The notes below the pieces were generated by a model, which saw only the letters and a program-made list of their open reading frames with translations, had not been told where the DNA came from and made no database searches. From NCBI RefSeq assembly GCF_902806455.1, contig NZ_CADCWQ010000001.1, forward strand, positions 992,001 through 1,056,000: a stretch of DNA of 64,000 nt, in the 5' to 3' direction. Of the stretch, positions 43,773 to 53,711 are shown piece after piece (the first letter of the stretch is position 1; the number at the start of each line of letters is the position of its first letter). The translations under genes were made by a program, and so were the position numbers. The stretch comes from Virgibacillus doumboii (lineage in GTDB: Bacteria; Bacillota; Bacilli; Bacillales; Amphibacillaceae).

Positions 43773-45407
43773 ATGAATAATGCATACACGTCTGATAAAA
43801 AAATCCAGGATATTTTGCATCAAAATTTGCCTGCAGATTTTTATAAATATGCTGATCAGCAGCTGACCAAATTCGGAAACAGGGTTGCTACAGATATTGA
43901 TGAACGTGCAGCCCATACGGACCGGGAAGGACAGCCCAGGTTGATCAAGTATGACAAAATGGGCAATGACATTTCGCATGTCTGGGTGAATGAAGGCTAT
44001 AAGCAAACGGTGAAAGAGACATATGAAACGGGAATTGTCGGGTATGTCCATAAAGAAATCCCTGAACTCGGCCATCAGGGTAATTATCTCTATTCATTCG
44101 CTCAAGGATATCTGCTCTCACAAGCGGAACCTGGATTTTATTGCCCAGTGACATTAACTATGGCTACTGCTTACCTAACAGACCATTATGCCGACGAAAA
44201 ACTTAAAGAAGAATTTCTCCCGCATGTCCTTGCTACCGGAGATACCGAACTATATGAAGGGGCGACGTTTCTAACGGAGCGGCAAGGCGGATCTGATGTT
44301 GGTGCAAATGAAGTGGAGGCGATTGAGGAAGACGGATACTATACAATCCATGGTGAGAAATATTTTGCCAGTAATGCAGGGATGTGTGGTGTTGCCATGG
44401 TGCTGGCGCGAATAAAAGGTGCAGAAAGCGGTACTAAAGGGTTAAGTCTTTTCCTTGTTCCATGGAAAGATAACAACATTACTATTCGCAGGTTGAAGGA
44501 TAAACTTGGCGTGCGGGCTGTTCCATCAGCCGAAGTGGAATTTCATGGTGCGAAGGGATATCTTGTAGGCGATGCTGACCAAGGATTTAAGTATATGATG
44601 GAAGCATTGAATCTTTCCAGAGTCTGCAATGCTGTTGCATCAGTAGGAATCATGCGCCGTGCCTACACAGAGGCAAAAGATTATGCATTCGATCGCGAAG
44701 CATTTGGAAAAAAGCTTGCTTCCTACCCGATGGTTCAGGAAACACTGGCTCAATTAGCGGTTAAACAGGAAGTTGAATTAAGTGCCACGTTTGCGGTGAT
44801 TAAGTTATTTGACAAGGTTATGCAAAAAAACTCCACCGCAACAGCTGAGGAGCAAGCTCTGCTAAGGTTATATATCGCTATTTTGAAAAAAGAAACAGCC
44901 GAACAATCGATTCATTTTTGCCATGAAGCAATCGAAATGCATGGCGGGAATGGCTATATTGAAGACTTTGTTACACCACGGCTGCTGAGAGATGCACAGG
45001 TGTTGACGGTTTGGGAAGGGACAGCAAACATCCTTGGCTTGGAAGTATTGCGGTTGATGAAGAAATTCAAGATCCATCATATTTTTATTCGTGAAATGAA
45101 GGCATATCTCCAGGATCTGCCCAACGATGAACTTACGACGCCAATTTATGATGCAATAAGTGAACTTGAAATCTTTATTAAAAAAATCCAGTATTACGAT
45201 GAAAACCAGCAACTCATGTATCCGAAAAAAATAGCCAAAAAAATGAGTGATATTTTTGAAAGCGTCATTGCTGTGAAGGACATATATGAAACAAATAAAG
45301 GTCAACCAAGACGAAAAGCGATTGCAAAACTGTTCCTTCAGATGACCTATAAAACGACAGAGGAACCGCTCCCGGTGGAGTTTTTTGATTTAATTGTTAC
45401 CGAATAA
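43773..45407 (+). CDS. Acyl-CoA dehydrogenase, AidB-like long type
   Basis: FAD enzyme introducing a 2,3-double bond into acyl-CoA. At 544 residues it is longer than classical acyl-CoA dehydrogenases (about 380). It shows the features of the AidB/long ACAD group: TERQGGSDVGANE, YTIHGEKYFASNAG, ARIKG, RVCNAVASVGIMRRAYTEAKDYA and EMHGGNGYIEDFVTPRLLRDAQVLTVWEGTANI. The C-terminal helical extension is intact. It follows GGAGGCG and completes the MerR-ligase-dehydrogenase operon. Confidence 0.93.
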   Translation: MNNAYTSDKKIQDILHQNLPADFYKYADQQLTKFGNRVATDIDERAAHTDREGQPRLIKYDKMGNDISHVWVNEGYKQTVKETYETGIVGYVHKEIPELGHQGNYLYSFAQGYLLSQAEPGFYCPVTLTMATAYLTDHYADEKLKEEFLPHVLATGDTELYEGATFLTERQGGSDVGANEVEAIEEDGYYTIHGEKYFASNAGMCGVAMVLARIKGAESGTKGLSLFLVPWKDNNITIRRLKDKLGVRAVPSAEVEFHGAKGYLVGDADQGFKYMMEALNLSRVCNAVASVGIMRRAYTEAKDYAFDREAFGKKLASYPMVQETLAQLAVKQEVELSATFAVIKLFDKVMQKNSTATAEEQALLRLYIAILKKETAEQSIHFCHEAIEMHGGNGYIEDFVTPRLLRDAQVLTVWEGTANILGLEVLRLMKKFKIHHIFIREMKAYLQDLPNDELTTPIYDAISELEIFIKKIQYYDENQQLMYPKKIAKKMSDIFESVIAVKDIYETNKGQPRRKAIAKLFLQMTYKTTEEPLPVEFFDLIVTE

Positions 45408-45412
45408 GTTAA

Positions 45413-45457
45413 CAAATTGGATTGATTCGACAAGAATCGATCCAATTTTATTTTTTT
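45413..45457 (+). terminator. Intrinsic terminator after the acyl-CoA dehydrogenase gene
   Basis: AAATTGGATTGATTC pairs with GAATCGATCCAATTT (14 of 15) and is followed by a T-rich tail. Confidence 0.92.
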
Positions 45458-45607
45458 GCATATATAAATCTGTTGATAACTGTGATATACTTTGGTCTTA
45501 GGTCAGGAAATGTAAAAAACTTGAAGAGGAAATGTCGGATTTTGCGACCTTTTTTCATCAGTGCCTGCACTTTTAATTATGAACTTCGACTTATAAGGGG
45601 GATATAC

Positions 45608-46612
45608 ATGCAGCATAGAGAAAAAAATACATATGAAGAACAGGGCAACATTCTCCCTTATATTCCAGAAGGCGACTTTTATTTTACAAAAGGTGTTGAA
45701 GCCTTTCAGAAAAGAAAATTTGAAGCCGCAATAAAATGGCTTCGTAAAGCGATTGAAATGGCACCGAAAAACCCATTATACCAGTGTCAAATGTCGATTA
45801 TTTATACAGAGTTGGGTGCTTATCACACTGCAAATCAGTTATTGACAAGAGTTTTGCAGTCCGCTGGTGGGCAGTATCCGGATTGCTATTATTTATTGGC
45901 TAATAATTATGCCCATTTGGGACTCTTAAATGATGCAAAAAAATATGCGAAATCATATCTTGATAATGAACCCGATGGTGACTTTCGGGGAGATGCAGAA
46001 CATCTGCTGGACCTGATCGATTTTGATGAAGATGACAGTGATGATTGGGAGCTTGAATCAGAAGATGAGCTTCTCATGTACCAGGAGACGGTTTTTTATT
46101 ATATGGATAATGAAGAATGGGATAAAGCACTTGTGCTGCTCGAGGAAATGATCACACTATTTCCGGAACGAAAGGCTACGAAACATGATTACACACAAGC
46201 ATTATTCTTTTCAGGATTTGAGGATGATGCAATCGAAATGGAACAGGGTATTCTAGAAGAGCAGCCAAATTCATTCTACAGTCATATCAATTTGGCAACT
46301 TTCTATTATGAATCGGACCGGACAGAGGAATATGAACGGCATATACAGGGATTACTAAATGTATACCCAATTCATGGGGAACAAAAATTGCGGCTTGCAG
46401 TTACACTGGCCAGAACGGGCTTGTACGAGGAGGCATACATCCGCTTTCGTAAATTGCCCAAAGCGACCGTAAAAAATCATCTTTCCTATTTCAAATGGTA
46501 CAGTGTGACTGCTTATAAGCTGGGGAATCCGGCAAAAGCACTTTCACTGTGGGAAGAAGGCTGCAAGAAACACCCCAATTTATCGAAAGAAGAGGGACCA
46601 TGGGATGTGTAG
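45608..46612 (+). CDS. yvcD: Tetratricopeptide repeat protein (YvcD-like)
   Basis: A 334-residue cytoplasmic TPR protein, presumably a protein-interaction scaffold. The start is ATG 45608 after TAAGGGGGA; an upstream in-frame start would cross the preceding terminator. TPR-like helix pairs are visible from about residue 30 (EAFQKRKFEAAIKWLRKAIEMAPKNPLYQCQMSIIYTE is one, split by family consensus positions). Later repeats follow around EEWDKALVLLEEMI and RTEEYERHIQGLL. An acidic stretch (about 130-150) separates two blocks. Position before trxB matches B. subtilis yvcD. Confidence 0.88.
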   Translation: MQHREKNTYEEQGNILPYIPEGDFYFTKGVEAFQKRKFEAAIKWLRKAIEMAPKNPLYQCQMSIIYTELGAYHTANQLLTRVLQSAGGQYPDCYYLLANNYAHLGLLNDAKKYAKSYLDNEPDGDFRGDAEHLLDLIDFDEDDSDDWELESEDELLMYQETVFYYMDNEEWDKALVLLEEMITLFPERKATKHDYTQALFFSGFEDDAIEMEQGILEEQPNSFYSHINLATFYYESDRTEEYERHIQGLLNVYPIHGEQKLRLAVTLARTGLYEEAYIRFRKLPKATVKNHLSYFKWYSVTAYKLGNPAKALSLWEEGCKKHPNLSKEEGPWDV

Positions 46613-46699
46613 TATCCAGTGATTATATTTTCTCTGAGCATAAAATTAGACTAAATGGAAGAGTTTTTATACGATAAATGTGGCTTGAACAAAAAGTGA

Positions 46700-47671
<972 letters not shown>

Positions 47672-47800
47672 TATCTCAATGTTAACAACAACTTTTCAGA
47701 AAGTAATTACTTCTTAACGCTGTTGTAACACGCTCGAAACATTTTTGGGGTACAATGTAGTTAACTAATTGACCCCCTTTTAATAGATAAATTAGTTTTT

Positions 47801-47837
47801 GCGCAGGGTGAACTGTTCACCTTGCGTATTTTTTTTG
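47801..47837 (+). terminator. Intrinsic terminator downstream of trxB
   Basis: CGCAGGGTGAAC pairs with GTTCACCTTGCG (11 of 12), then eight or more T. It lies about 130 bp after the trxB stop; nothing else is seen in that interval. Confidence 0.85.
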
Positions 47838-47958
47838 ATAAATACATACATGCAATTACTTGTCCGATCCTGTCGAACAGAAACATATCCTTGTTGGTTC
47901 TTCTTTTTTCGTTGTATAATGGAAGTAGTGTTAAGTAATTGAAGTTTGTGACACAAAA

Positions 47959-48341
47959 AATATAAACTGCAATGTACTGTAAAAAAATTGAGTGCTATAA
48001 CACCGCTGCGGAAATACACTTCGCTTTCCGTGGGCGGCTGATGAGCCCTCTTCGTGCTAACGCACTCAGTGGTCTCACCTGGGCCTTTCCACCCACAGGA
48101 GTCTACGTGTATTTCCTCCGCTGGATATTGCTCATTATATCTTGTTAATATTATGCCGAATAAAGCAGAATTTGAAAACCAGCAGCTGGAATATGCGAGA
48201 CTCCTGCTCAGAAGTTCAAGCTAAGCGAGACTCGGAGGCGAGGTACGAGCTGAGGAGGCTCTGCACTTGCCCACGGCTAAGAAGACACTGCGAAAGGTGA
48301 AGTTGTATTAAACAAGTGAGTGTTACGTCGCATTTTATATC
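47959..48341. repeat. MITE-like element, copy 3 (383 bp)
   Basis: Terminal inverted repeats AATATAAACTGCAATGTAC (from 47959) and GTTACGTCGCATTTTATATC (48322-48341). The hairpin core (about 47983-48125) has GCTGCGGAAATACACTTCGC on one side and GTGTATTTCCTCCGC on the other, in the same orientation as copy 1. The second module (about 48190-48300) has GCGAGACTCCTGC and CTAAGAAGACACTGCG. It fills the gap between trxB and yvcI. No transposase. Confidence 0.82.
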
Positions 48342-48409
48342 AATTGTGAATGATAAATCTAACTAAAATTATGATAAGAATCCCTCTTAAACGGAAGAAG
48401 TGAAAATGA

Positions 48410-48874
48410 ATGCAACGTGTTGCGAATTGCATATTAATAAATAATAATAAGATTTTATTAATAAAAAAACCGCGGCGGGGCTGGTATGCAATGCCCGGTG
48501 GTAAAATGGAACAGGGCGAGTCCATTAAGGAATCAGTAACCCGGGAATACAGGGAAGAAACCGGATTACATTTAACGGAACCACAATTGGCTGGCTCATT
48601 TACATTTACTATTTTTAACGATGATGATCTTGTCCAGGAATGGATGATGTTTACTTTCATTTGCAAGGAATTCGAGGGTAAGCTAGCAGAATATTGCAGT
48701 GAAGGTGAATTAGAATGGGTTGCGATTGATGATGTTAAGGATTTACCAATGGCGGAAGGGGACAGAAAAATATTTGAACATGTTCTGTCTTCTGATGCAA
48801 TGTTATTTGGGTCGTTTGCATATACTGAAGATTATAATCTAATTGATTTACGTCTCGATCCATCCAGGGCTTAA
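48410..48874 (+). CDS. yvcI: NUDIX hydrolase (YvcI)
   Basis: A 154-residue NUDIX-fold pyrophosphohydrolase. The NUDIX box is complete ([14 protein letters not shown] then [10 protein letters not shown], matching G-x5-E-x7-REUXEEXGU). The exact nucleotide substrate is unknown. It heads a cluster with rapZ, glmR, whiA and crh as in B. subtilis yvcI-yvcJ-yvcK-yvcL-crh. The ribosome site is GGAAGAAGTG. Confidence 0.93.
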   Translation: MQRVANCILINNNKILLIKKPRRGWYAMPGGKMEQGESIKESVTREYREETGLHLTEPQLAGSFTFTIFNDDDLVQEWMMFTFICKEFEGKLAEYCSEGELEWVAIDDVKDLPMAEGDRKIFEHVLSSDAMLFGSFAYTEDYNLIDLRLDPSRA

Positions 48875-48888
48875 GGGGGAAATATTTC

Positions 48889-49773
48889 ATGTCAACTAAC
48901 GAAAAAGAAACAAAATTGGTTGTTATAACGGGAATGTCGGGAGCAGGAAAAACGGTTGCTGTACAAAGCTTTGAGGACCTGGGATATTATTGTGTTGATA
49001 ATCTTCCTCCAGCATTGCTTCCGAAGTTTCTGGAACTGATGAGAGATTCTACAAACAACATTCATCAGGTAGCGTTGGTAATGGATTTACGCGGCCGTGA
49101 GTTTTTTGATTCCTTATTCGAAGCATTGGATATCTTAGGTGAGGAAGACTGGCTCGATGAACATATTCTTTTTCTGGATGCCAAGGATGAATCGCTGGTT
49201 ACAAGATATAAAGAAACAAGACGTTCACATCCATTGGCAGTTGGCGGATTACCGCTTAACGGAATTCAGCAGGAACGAAAAATACTGGATGAGTTAAGGG
49301 GAAGGGCGCAGCGGATAATCGATACTACTAATTTAAAACCTAAAGAACTGCGCGAAAAAATCCTGAAAGCATATACGGAGGAAAAACAGGAGATTTTTTC
49401 TGTTAATATGGTTTCATTCGGATTTAAATATGGTGTCCCTATTGATGCTGATTTAGTATTTGATGTGAGATTTTTGCCAAATCCCCATTATGTATCACAT
49501 ATGCAGCCTCTAACGGGACTTAATCCGGAAGTATCCTCATATGTATTCAAATGGTCGGATACGCAGAAGTTTAATCAAAAGGTTCTTGATTTACTGCAAT
49601 TCATGCTTCCTCAGTATAAAAAAGAAGGTAAATCACAGCTTGTCGTTGCAATTGGCTGTACAGGCGGCCAGCATCGTTCCGTTGCAATTGCCGAATACTT
49701 CGCCAAGCAGCTTTCATCCAATTATATTACCCATGTAAGCCATCGCGATATCGACAAAAGAAAGGGTCATTAA
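48889..49773 (+). CDS. rapZ: RapZ/YvcJ-family nucleotide-binding protein
   Basis: A 294-residue P-loop protein. Walker A is [11 protein letters not shown] near residue 18; the C-terminal domain has the conserved [15 protein letters not shown] motif. In E. coli RapZ is an RNA adapter for GlmZ decay that senses glucosamine 6-phosphate. In B. subtilis YvcJ has nucleotide hydrolysis activity and affects competence; its main role is less clear. AAGGGGGAAA precedes the ATG. It ends 1 bp before glmR. Confidence 0.95.
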   Translation: MSTNEKETKLVVITGMSGAGKTVAVQSFEDLGYYCVDNLPPALLPKFLELMRDSTNNIHQVALVMDLRGREFFDSLFEALDILGEEDWLDEHILFLDAKDESLVTRYKETRRSHPLAVGGLPLNGIQQERKILDELRGRAQRIIDTTNLKPKELREKILKAYTEEKQEIFSVNMVSFGFKYGVPIDADLVFDVRFLPNPHYVSHMQPLTGLNPEVSSYVFKWSDTQKFNQKVLDLLQFMLPQYKKEGKSQLVVAIGCTGGQHRSVAIAEYFAKQLSSNYITHVSHRDIDKRKGH

Positions 49774-49774
49774 T

Positions 49775-50731
49775 ATGAGTAACAATAAACAGCCGAATGT
49801 TGTCGTAATAGGTGGAGGTACAGGGATGCCGGTACTTCTGCGCGGGCTGAAGGATCTGCCTGTAAAATTAACCGCACTTGTAACTGTAGCCGATGATGGT
49901 GGAAGCACTGGAAGATTACGAAATGAAATGGCAATTCCTGCACCTGGTGATATTCGCAATGTGATTGCCGCTTTATCTGATGCGGAGCCTATGCTGCTGG
50001 AGCTTTTTCAGCACCGTTTTACAATCGGCAATGGCTTATCAGGGCATTCAATGGGAAATTTATTGCTCGCTGCGATGACATCAATTACCGGGAATTTTTA
50101 TACAGGAATAAAGGAAATATCACGTGTATTAAATGTAAAGGGAAAAATTTATCCGATCTCCAATGAAAGTATGTCATTACATGCGACAATGGAAGATGGA
50201 ACGACTGTATCAGGCGAATCAAACATCCCGCTTGCCAATAAAAAGATTGAACGTGTTTTTTTAAGTCCACAGCCTGTAAATCCGCTGCCAAATGCTGTAC
50301 GGGCTATTAAAAAGGCGGACCTGATCGTTATTGCACCCGGAAGTCTTTATACAAGTATTATGCCCAATCTGATCATTCCGCAAATTGATGTGGCACTGCA
50401 GCAAACAAAGGGTAAGGTCGTGTATGTTTGCAATGTAATGACACAGGCGGGGGAAACAACCGGTTATACCGCCGCTGATCATGTTCAGGCAATTAGTGAT
50501 CATATTGGCAACGGCTGTGTTGATTCGATTGTAGTGCACAATGAACCAATTAATAAAAATGTCCGTGATGTATATGCGGAAGAAAACGCAGCCCCGGTAG
50601 TTTATGATACCGATCGTTTGTTGGAAATGGGACTGCAAATAATCGAGAGTGACATTATTAATCCATCCAGAACAACTTTACGTCATGACACACAAAAAAT
50701 AGCGAAATTGCTTCATTCGTTAATCAGTTAA
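49775..50731 (+). CDS. glmR: GlmR/YvcK family gluconeogenesis and cell-wall factor
   Basis: The 318-residue product resembles CofD/UPF0052 proteins: VVVIGGGTGMPVLLRGLKDL, VADDGGSTGRLRNEM, PGDIRNVIAAL and GLSGHSMGNLLLAAM. B. subtilis GlmR (YvcK) binds UDP-GlcNAc and stimulates GlmS, steering carbon into peptidoglycan during growth on gluconeogenic substrates. It is tightly packed between rapZ (1 bp) and whiA (31 bp). Confidence 0.95.
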   Translation: MSNNKQPNVVVIGGGTGMPVLLRGLKDLPVKLTALVTVADDGGSTGRLRNEMAIPAPGDIRNVIAALSDAEPMLLELFQHRFTIGNGLSGHSMGNLLLAAMTSITGNFYTGIKEISRVLNVKGKIYPISNESMSLHATMEDGTTVSGESNIPLANKKIERVFLSPQPVNPLPNAVRAIKKADLIVIAPGSLYTSIMPNLIIPQIDVALQQTKGKVVYVCNVMTQAGETTGYTAADHVQAISDHIGNGCVDSIVVHNEPINKNVRDVYAEENAAPVVYDTDRLLEMGLQIIESDIINPSRTTLRHDTQKIAKLLHSLIS

Positions 50732-50762
50732 ACATATGATGGTCTTATAGGGGGTGCCTGAG

Positions 50763-51716
50763 TTGTCATTTGCATCTGAAATAAAAAAAGAACTGACAGG
50801 AATCGAACTGGATTCATGCTGTAAATATGCCGAACTCGCTGCACTGATACGCATGGACGGCGTAATATCCATGTCCAGGCAACGGTATACGCTCGATGTT
50901 CAAACCGAGAATGCTGCAATCGCACGCCGTATATATACGTTAATAAAATCGCAGTATTCTTTTCCAGTGGAATTACTTGTACGGAAAAAAATGAAATTAA
51001 AAAAGAATAATGTTTATATTGTACGACTGAAAAAAGATGTTCAGCAATTGCTGACCGATTTAGGAATAATGGGAGAATCACATGAAGTCGTACAAACCAT
51101 TCCACCTAAGTACCTGGAAAAAACCTGCTGTAAAAAATCCTATCTGCGCGGTGCTTTCCTTGCAGGAGGGTCGATCAATAACCCGGAAACGTCCTCCTAC
51201 CATCTGGAAATCTACAATTCGTACCAGGAACACAATGATGCATTGTGTGATTTGCTTAATGACTTTAATCTCCATGCGAGAAAGCTCGAACGGAAAAAGG
51301 GCTATATCACATACCTGAAGGAAGCGGAGAAAATCACTGAATTTCTGAGTATAATTGGTGCGCATAACGCATTGTTTAAGTTTGAGGACGTCCGAATTGT
51401 CCGTGATATGCGAAATTCAGTGAATCGGCTTGTCAATTGTGAAACAGCTAACTTGAATAAAACGATTGGTGCAGCATTCCGCCAAATTGAAAATATCAAA
51501 CTGATTGAAAATACGGTTGGACTTGATGCACTTCCGGAAAAACTGCAGGAAATCGCAACTTTACGCATACAGCATCAGGATGTTTCATTAAAAGAATTGG
51601 GTGAGCTTGTTTCGACTGGAAAGATTTCCAAGTCAGGAGTGAATCATCGCTTAAAGAAAATCGATGAATTTGCGGAAAAAATCCAGTATGATGATCCTCT
51701 GTTAAAAAGTGATTAA
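50763..51716 (+). CDS. whiA: DNA-binding protein WhiA
   Basis: WhiA combines a degenerate LAGLIDADG homing-endonuclease fold with a C-terminal helix-turn-helix. In Bacillus it affects chromosome segregation and division. TTG 50763 ([15 protein letters not shown]) aligns with the B. subtilis start and lies downstream of AGGGGGTG; GTG 50754 is an alternative that adds three residues. Visible are [21 protein letters not shown] (split LAGLIDADG region) and the C-terminal HTH ([25 protein letters not shown]). Product 317 residues. Confidence 0.95.
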   Translation: MSFASEIKKELTGIELDSCCKYAELAALIRMDGVISMSRQRYTLDVQTENAAIARRIYTLIKSQYSFPVELLVRKKMKLKKNNVYIVRLKKDVQQLLTDLGIMGESHEVVQTIPPKYLEKTCCKKSYLRGAFLAGGSINNPETSSYHLEIYNSYQEHNDALCDLLNDFNLHARKLERKKGYITYLKEAEKITEFLSIIGAHNALFKFEDVRIVRDMRNSVNRLVNCETANLNKTIGAAFRQIENIKLIENTVGLDALPEKLQEIATLRIQHQDVSLKELGELVSTGKISKSGVNHRLKKIDEFAEKIQYDDPLLKSD

Positions 51717-51793
51717 TTTTTAGTCGAAGAGTCGTATATTATATGATATACTATCGATAATTTAATATAAAATTCAAAAATATTCAGAGATAC

Positions 51794-51838
51794 TGGCAGC
51801 TGGTAAAAAAATATATAATCAGCTGCTGATTTTTCAAA
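51794..51838 (+). terminator. Terminator or attenuator between whiA and crh
   Basis: GGCAGCTG and CAGCTGC pair around a 17-nt AT-rich loop, followed by GATTTTT. Only about 40 bp separate it from crh and no promoter fits between. It may therefore modulate read-through into crh rather than end the operon. Confidence 0.6.
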
Positions 51839-51843
51839 AGTAA

Positions 51844-51858
51844 TTGAAAACGATTTCA
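51844..51858 (+). promoter_or_regulatory. cre (CcpA) site directly upstream of crh
   Basis: TTGAAAACGATTTCA matches the catabolite-responsive element consensus WTGNAANCGNWNNCW at every fixed position. It lies 19 bp before the crh start codon, so CcpA bound there would block transcription as a roadblock. Confidence 0.7.
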
Positions 51859-51877
51859 GTTGAGGGAGATGAGGAAT

Positions 51878-52132
51878 GTGGTTGAGAGATCGGTAAAAGT
51901 TGAGCTTGAAACAGGTCTGCAGGCAAGACCGGCTGCCCAGTTTGTTCAGGAAGCTAATCGTTACACGGCAAATTTATTTCTTGAAAAAGACGGGAAACGC
52001 GTCAATGCAAAAAGTATAATGGGGCTGATGAGTTTGGCTGTTAATACCGGGGAAACCATAAAATTGATTGCAGAAGGCGCAGATGAAGAAGTTGCACTTA
52101 GTCATCTGACATCATTTGTTTCAAAAGAATAG
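51878..52132 (+). CDS. crh: HPr-like catabolite co-repressor Crh
   Basis: Crh is an HPr paralogue that cannot take part in PTS phosphotransfer. After Ser46 phosphorylation by HprK it acts as a CcpA co-repressor. GTG 51878 gives an 84-residue protein aligned with B. subtilis Crh: residue 15 is Gln (ETGLQARPA) where HPr has His, and Ser46 is in NAKSIMGL. This Gln separates it from PtsH. Earlier TTG/ATG codons in frame would add a tail not seen in the family. hprK, the kinase gene, is 17 kb upstream. Confidence 0.95.
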   Translation: MVERSVKVELETGLQARPAAQFVQEANRYTANLFLEKDGKRVNAKSIMGLMSLAVNTGETIKLIAEGADEEVALSHLTSFVSKE

Positions 52133-52146
52133 CTTGAGAAGAGACT

Positions 52147-52178
52147 GCCTCCAAATTGAGTTTTGGAGGTGTTTTTGT
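52147..52178 (+). terminator. Intrinsic terminator after crh
   Basis: CCTCCAAA pairs with TTTTGGAGG around TTGAG, followed by TGTTTTT. Confidence 0.88.
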
Positions 52179-52183
52179 GTGCG

Positions 52184-52263
52184 GGAATATTGGCAGAAGA
52201 GGGAGAACATCAGCAGAACAGCATGAACATCAGCAGAAGAGCGGGAACATCGGCAGAAAGTCA
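52184..52263. repeat. 20-bp tandem repeat, locus 3 (4 units)
   Basis: Four 20-bp units related to TGAACATCAGCAGAAGAGCG begin at 52184, 6 bp after the crh terminator. Same consensus (ATCRGCAGAAGA) as locus 1 and same relation to the preceding terminator. Confidence 0.88.
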
Positions 52264-52302
52264 CCATTTTAGCAGGGATGAAGCTCAAAAATAATTTCCA
52301 CA

Positions 52303-52337
52303 ACAAAAAAAGTTGCTCCCAATCGGGAACAACTTTT
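52303..52337 (-). terminator. Intrinsic terminator after clpP
   Basis: On the minus strand AAAAGTTGTTCCC pairs with GGGAGCAACTTTTTTT around GATT. Confidence 0.92.
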
Positions 52338-52348
52338 GCATCAAACTT

Positions 52349-52942
52349 TTATTTACGATCTGCATTTCTTTCCAAAATCTTGTCAATCAAGCCATACTCT
52401 ACTGATTTTGCAGCTGACATAAAGTTATCACGGTCTGTATCGCGATCGATTACTTCAATTGGCTGACCAGTACGTTCAGCAAGAATTTCGTTAATTTTTT
52501 CACGCATTTGGATAATCCGTTTCGCGTGAATTTCGATATCTGTTGCCTGACCTTGTGTTCCGCCCAGTGGCTGGTGAATCATTACTTCACTGTTTGGAAG
52601 TGCATACCGTTTGCCTTTCTCACCGGCTGCCAGCAGGAACGCTCCCATGGATGCTGCCATACCTGTGCAGATTGTGGAGACATTCGGTTTGATAAACTGC
52701 ATTGTATCGTAGATTGCCATTCCGGCTGTGATTGACCCGCCCGGAGAGTTAATGTAAAGTGAGATATCCTTATCCGGATCTTCTGCCTCCAGGAAGAGCA
52801 ACTGTGCGACTATCGAGTTGGCAACATTATCGTCAATGCCACTTCCAAGCATAATTATGCGGTCTTTCAATAATCGTGAGTAAATATCGTATGCGCGTTC
52901 ACCACGGTTAGTCTGTTCAATGACTGTAGGTATTAAATTCAT
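52349..52942 (-). CDS. clpP: ATP-dependent Clp protease proteolytic subunit ClpP
   Basis: ClpP forms the tetradecameric chamber that degrades proteins unfolded by ClpX or ClpC. The 197-residue product has the catalytic triad: Ser in GMAASMGAF (near 98), His in MIHQPLGG (near 123) and Asp in [10 protein letters not shown] (near 172). The start region [25 protein letters not shown] is typical. GGAGGA lies upstream. A CtsR site overlaps its promoter. Confidence 0.98.
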   Translation of the reverse strand: MNLIPTVIEQTNRGERAYDIYSRLLKDRIIMLGSGIDDNVANSIVAQLLFLEAEDPDKDISLYINSPGGSITAGMAIYDTMQFIKPNVSTICTGMAASMGAFLLAAGEKGKRYALPNSEVMIHQPLGGTQGQATDIEIHAKRIIQMREKINEILAERTGQPIEVIDRDTDRDNFMSAAKSVEYGLIDKILERNADRK

Positions 52943-52996
52943 GTGAAAATCCTCCTCATTTTATCTCGATTCATCCTTTAAATACTGGATATTTTT

Positions 52997-53026
52997 ATCA
53001 TAACTAATAGGTCAAAAAAGGTCAAA
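52997..53026 (-). promoter_or_regulatory. clpP promoter with CtsR operator
   Basis: The plus strand reads GGTCAAA-AAA-GGTCAAA at 53010-53026, the exact CtsR heptad direct repeat. On the minus strand TTGACC (53025-53020) and TATGAT (53002-52997) are 17 bp apart, so CtsR would occlude the -35 and spacer. Expect induction by heat and protein-damage stress. Confidence 0.88.
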
Positions 53027-53099
53027 CAAAAACGTTCTGCAAATTTGGCAAAAACTCTTTCACCATCATTCCCTTTACTTTGAAAAATAAACGTTACTG

Positions 53100-53711
53100 C
53101 TAAACAAGTTTATACTTGTTTTTCGGGCGGCCCTGCTTACCGTACTGAGAAATTATTTCAACTTCACCTCTGCCTTCCAAATAATTTAAATACCGGTGAA
53201 CGGTCTGGTAAGCGATGGGTAGTGATTTTTGTATCTCATTAATTGATGCAGGCTCTTCCTGATGGATTAGAAAGTTTTTAATGGAGTGCAGTGTGGATTG
53301 ACTGATTCCCTTATCCACAAACACATTATCCTCGTTTCTGGTTAATTTTACAATCTTCAGGTTAATCCGGATTCTGGAAATCAAATCAGGTGCTTTAATT
53401 GGCTTTAAGGCAAAATCATTGGCTCCGGCCTGTAAAAAAGTGTCCGCAATTTCCTGTCGTTCATCAACTGTTAGAATAATGATCGGGATACTTTTATTAT
53501 GCTTTCGCAGTTCTTTTGTCGTTTTAAGGCCGTCCCAATCCGGCATGTGATAATCGAGCAGCACCAGATTGGGCTCCATTTTTGTAAAAAGTTCAACCGC
53601 CTGTTTTCCATTCGCTGCTTCTACGATTTCCCACTCCGCATAGTCACAGATTTCTTTTAGTGTATAACGGATATCTTCATTGTCATCGACTATTAATATA
53701 GTAGTGCTCAT
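53100..53711 (-). CDS. Response regulator, CitB/DctR-like
   Basis: The receiver domain (residues 1 to about 120) has the acidic pocket in ILIVDDNEDIR, the phospho-acceptor Asp in LVLLDYHMPDWDG, the Thr in IIILTVDER and the Lys in DFALKPIKAPDL. The C-terminal part (about 140-203) is a winged-helix-like domain of the CitB/DctR type (ASINEIQKSLPIAYQTVHRYLNYLEGRGEVEI). ATG 53711 follows AGGTGGTGA and lies inside the 3' end of the kinase gene (29-bp overlap). Targets are unknown; there is no adjacent transporter apart from the app operon on the same strand. Confidence 0.9.
   Translation of the reverse strand: MSTTILIVDDNEDIRYTLKEICDYAEWEIVEAANGKQAVELFTKMEPNLVLLDYHMPDWDGLKTTKELRKHNKSIPIIILTVDERQEIADTFLQAGANDFALKPIKAPDLISRIRINLKIVKLTRNEDNVFVDKGISQSTLHSIKNFLIHQEEPASINEIQKSLPIAYQTVHRYLNYLEGRGEVEIISQYGKQGRPKNKYKLV

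Noticed and set aside
45422..45607. 62-residue N-terminal extension of the TPR protein
   Set aside because: It would start within the terminator of the preceding operon; the ATG at 45608 has a proper ribosome site.
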